Source of the DNA: Neorhizobium sp. SHOUNA12A | GTDB taxonomy: Bacteria; Pseudomonadota; Alphaproteobacteria; Rhizobiales; Rhizobiaceae | Direction: 5' to 3' | Assembly (NCBI RefSeq): GCF_023006505.1 | Contig: NZ_JALBGV010000054.1 | Location: 1-42,570 of the forward strand | DNA: 42,570 bases | In this document: positions 40,762 through 42,570 of the stretch, piece by piece | Position numbering within the stretch: the first letter of the stretch is position 1 | How the letters are laid out: each line of letters starts with the position of its first letter | Notes under the pieces: generated by a model | Told to the model about the DNA's origin: nothing | What the model saw: only the letters and a program-made list of their open reading frames with translations | Databases searched by the model: none | Position numbers and translations under genes: made by a program

Positions 40762-41709
40762 TCAGAGTTCGTCGAGCCCTTCATTCAGCGTCTCGATGTG
40801 GCGGAGGCGCTTTCTTCCCTCGACGCCTGCCTTTTCCAGGCACCGGGTGATGAGCAGATGGCAGAGGGCCATGACTGCCGTATGGTTGAAGAGCGGGCCG
40901 GGCGCCAGGGTTTGGCATTGGAAATGCCAGGTTGCCGACGTCTCGAACGCGGCGCCCTCGTCGGTGATATAGAGGAGCTTCGCTTTAGACCGCCGAAGCT
41001 GGGCCAGAATGGCGTCCACCTGCGCGATCCTCCGGCGCATGGCAAAGAACACCACGACGTCGTCTTCGCGCAAACTGACAAGGTGTTCTCCAAGCGTCTG
41101 CCCCGCGCCGGGGATTGCGACGATATCCTCGATGACCTGCGTCAACTGCCATTGCAGGTAGGAGGCAAAGGGGTGGCTGCTCCGGAAACCAAGCACCCAG
41201 ACCTTCCTGGCCGCAATCATTGCGTCCGTCACAGCCTCGATCTGGCCCTCGGAAATGGAAAGGAACGTTGCTTCAAGATTGGCGACCCCCTGGGCGACAT
41301 GCGCCTGCATCGATTGGGCCGCCGCGGCGTCGGCAGCGGTCGTCAGGAAGAGCCGGGAGCCGGTCTGTTTTTCGGCCCGGGCATGCCGGCGGGCTTCCTC
41401 GTAGTTTTCGTAACCGAGGCGCTGGATGAAACGTGTCACCGTGGCCTTGGAGACATGCGCCAGCGCTGCAAGCTCCTGCGCCGAATAGCTGGCAAGCTCG
41501 CCGGGAAAATCACAGACGAATTCTCCCACGCGCTTTTCGGCGGGCCGCAGTTCGGGCAGGGCTTGCCTGACCCGATACAGGAATGATTTATCCTTCGGCA
41601 TAGGAAACTCCGCCAAGACATCAGCGGGCGGACCTTCCGGCGGGGCGCCGCGACTTGCAACAGAAAAAACGGCACCTCCATGGCGTTGTTCAGGAGACGC
41701 CCTGATCAT
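40762..41709 (-). CDS. MurR/RpiR-family transcriptional regulator
   Basis: This 315-residue regulator has an N-terminal helix-turn-helix (LPELRPAEKRVGEFVCDF, YSAQELAALAHVSKATVTRFIQRLGY) and a C-terminal SIS domain (KVWVLGFRSSHPFASYLQW, LREDDVVVFFAMRRRI, LYITDEGA) that binds sugar phosphates or related ligands. The ATG at 41709 overlaps the stop of the racemase-like gene (ATGA), which argues for this start; ATG 41601, just before the HTH, also has a ribosome binding site. The C-terminal part faces the sugar ABC operon. It may control the racemase-like gene and the oligopeptide uptake genes upstream, as found for RpiR regulators linked to amino acid or peptide uptake. Confidence 0.88.
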   Translation of the reverse strand: MIRASPEQRHGGAVFSVASRGAPPEGPPADVLAEFPMPKDKSFLYRVRQALPELRPAEKRVGEFVCDFPGELASYSAQELAALAHVSKATVTRFIQRLGYENYEEARRHARAEKQTGSRLFLTTAADAAAAQSMQAHVAQGVANLEATFLSISEGQIEAVTDAMIAARKVWVLGFRSSHPFASYLQWQLTQVIEDIVAIPGAGQTLGEHLVSLREDDVVVFFAMRRRIAQVDAILAQLRRSKAKLLYITDEGAAFETSATWHFQCQTLAPGPLFNHTAVMALCHLLITRCLEKAGVEGRKRLRHIETLNEGLDEL

Positions 41710-42383
41710 TTCGCCCTCGCTCCGGCTTCGGGAGGATGGGCGATCCGGGAAAGCAACAGTTCGACAGCGGAGCGGATCGGCGCAATCACCGGTGACGAGA
41801 GAGCCTGCTGAAGATCGTCCGCCGCCTGGCCCAGCGGGCCGCCGCCGATAATGACGGCTTCAGCGCCGTCCCTTTCGAAACATTCCCGAACCGCGATCTC
41901 AAGAGCCGCGTGTAAACGCGCGGGGTCGGATGCAAGAACCAGCGGATCGCCGCTGGTCAGCCGTGTCCCGGCAAAGAGGTGGGCAAGGCCCAGCGTTTCA
42001 GCCTTGGCGGCGAAACTCGCCACGAGGTCGGGAGTGACGGTCGCGATGCCGAAACGCCGGCCTCCGGCGGAGGCCTCGTGCATGCTCGCCTCGCAGATGC
42101 CGACGACCGGCAGGCCGGACAGGGCTTTCAGGCGTTCGAGTCCCGGATCACCGAATGCACTGACGATCAACCCGTCGCTCATTCCCGCCGCGGCCAATCC
42201 CATTTCGACGACGCCGCCGGCCGCTGCAGCAAGCTCCTCGCCATTCAGGATCATCGATACTCCTCTCGTGGCGGTGACCCCCTCCACCGAGAATTTTTCC
42301 GGCAGGTATTTCCGGGCGATCTCGGTCATCATAACCGTCGTCGCCTGGGACGTGTTCGGATTGATCAATGTGATATGCGTCAT
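41706..42383 (-). CDS. Hydantoin/Asp-Glu racemase-family protein lacking both catalytic cysteines
   Basis: This 225-residue protein of the aspartate/glutamate/hydantoin racemase superfamily has the family start THITLINPNTS and the segments SAFGDPGL, PVVGICEASMHEA, GRRFGIATVTPD and AEAVIIGGGPLG. In racemases of this type the two catalytic cysteines stand in ACFGDPGL and LGCAGM, at positions 76 and 181 as I recall for the Sinorhizobium enzyme. Here position 76 is Ala and position 181 is Gly, so two-base racemisation as known is unlikely. ATG 42383 gives the family start; the frame is open to 42443. The stop overlaps the RpiR start. It may be a non-racemase such as a lyase or isomerase, or a binding protein. 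Confidence 0.8.
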   Translation of the reverse strand: MTHITLINPNTSQATTVMMTEIARKYLPEKFSVEGVTATRGVSMILNGEELAAAAGGVVEMGLAAAGMSDGLIVSAFGDPGLERLKALSGLPVVGICEASMHEASAGGRRFGIATVTPDLVASFAAKAETLGLAHLFAGTRLTSGDPLVLASDPARLHAALEIAVRECFERDGAEAVIIGGGPLGQAADDLQQALSSPVIAPIRSAVELLLSRIAHPPEAGARAK

Positions 42384-42452
42384 GTCCCGTTCCGCGCGCG
42401 ATTGCACGGACGCCCTCCCTGCCTTGTTATCGTCTCTCGTCATCTTTGGTGT

Positions 42453-42570
42453 TCAGGCATATTGCACACAAGCGACGCTGCCGGCCCCGCCGATCGGCAT
42501 CAAGGCCGGTACCTCCGCGCGGCAGAGATCGGAAACCTGGGCGCAGCGCGGCGCGAAGGCGCAACCGGGC
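42453..42570 (-). CDS. Oligopeptide/dipeptide ABC transporter ATP-binding protein, C-terminus (partial)
   Basis: The last 38 codons of a gene entering from the right edge read PGCAFAPRCAQVSDLCRAEV and end in ACVQYA. The PGCxFxPRC-x6-C pattern followed by a late Cys is the C-terminal cysteine-rich tail of DppD/OppD-type ATPases of peptide and nickel importers. The body with the Walker motifs lies outside the window. It is transcribed toward the racemase-like and RpiR genes with about 70 bases between, so they may form one operon. Confidence 0.85.
   Translation of the reverse strand, partial: PGCAFAPRCAQVSDLCRAEVPALMPIGGAGSVACVQYA

Noticed and set aside
1..42570. CRISPR array, insertion sequence or rRNA
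   Set aside because: I saw no regularly spaced direct repeats of CRISPR size, no transposase with terminal inverted repeats and no rRNA sequence.

Overview
The window looks like a chromosome segment of an alphaproteobacterium of the Rhizobiaceae (Rhizobium, Neorhizobium or Agrobacterium type). The left edge carries a gene order typical of that family (end of hisD, a UPF0262 gene, a low-molecular-weight phosphatase, infA, maf, yacG, tRNA-Phe), the coding DNA is GC-rich, and the accessory genes are of kinds common in soil bacteria (TctCBA uptake, IclR, LysR and RpiR regulators, ABC sugar uptake).

Layout. (1) 1-3039: conserved core ending in tRNA-Phe(GAA). (2) 3040-9780: accessory region of lower GC with an HTTM-DCC membrane fusion protein, a flippase-like membrane protein with two overlapping methyltransferase genes, and gene debris (a broken second copy of the DUF6282-type gene found intact at 20085, and the tail of an HlyD-type secretion adaptor). 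(3) 9780-21000: a catabolic cluster for an unidentified carboxylate: TctC, LigI-like lactonase, SnoaL-like protein, TctB, TctA, MFS, IclR regulator, BKACE enzyme, thioesterase, HpcH/HpaI aldolase, cupin-like protein, DUF6282 hydrolase. Four copies of the palindrome TTTCA-N5-TGAAA lie in its intergenic regions and probably mark the IclR regulon.

(4) 21000-30880: the most unusual part. A SARP-like (winged-helix plus BTAD) regulator is followed by a PAP2/haloperoxidase-like protein with an Asn-Lys repeat tract and a cytoplasmic S8 protease; then an operon of a protein resembling HExxH-type peptide-modification proteins, a ThiF/E1-like enzyme and a methyltransferase; then two small Sec-exported proteins. 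All three transcription units are preceded by direct heptamer repeats (TTTAACG/TTTGACG type) with an exact 11-bp period, the architecture of SARP operators. The reading offered is a SARP-controlled peptide-modification (RiPP-like) system whose substrate is unproven.

(5) 31000-42570: a nitroreductase, a GMC oxidoreductase with a sugar isomerase-like TIM-barrel protein, a LysR regulator, a complete sugar ABC importer (binding protein, two permeases, ATPase) with a strong hairpin after the binding-protein gene, an RpiR regulator translationally coupled to a hydantoin-racemase-like protein that lacks both expected catalytic cysteines, and the tail of an oligopeptide ABC ATPase at the edge.

All calls rest on reading the sequence and on remembered family features; no database search was run.
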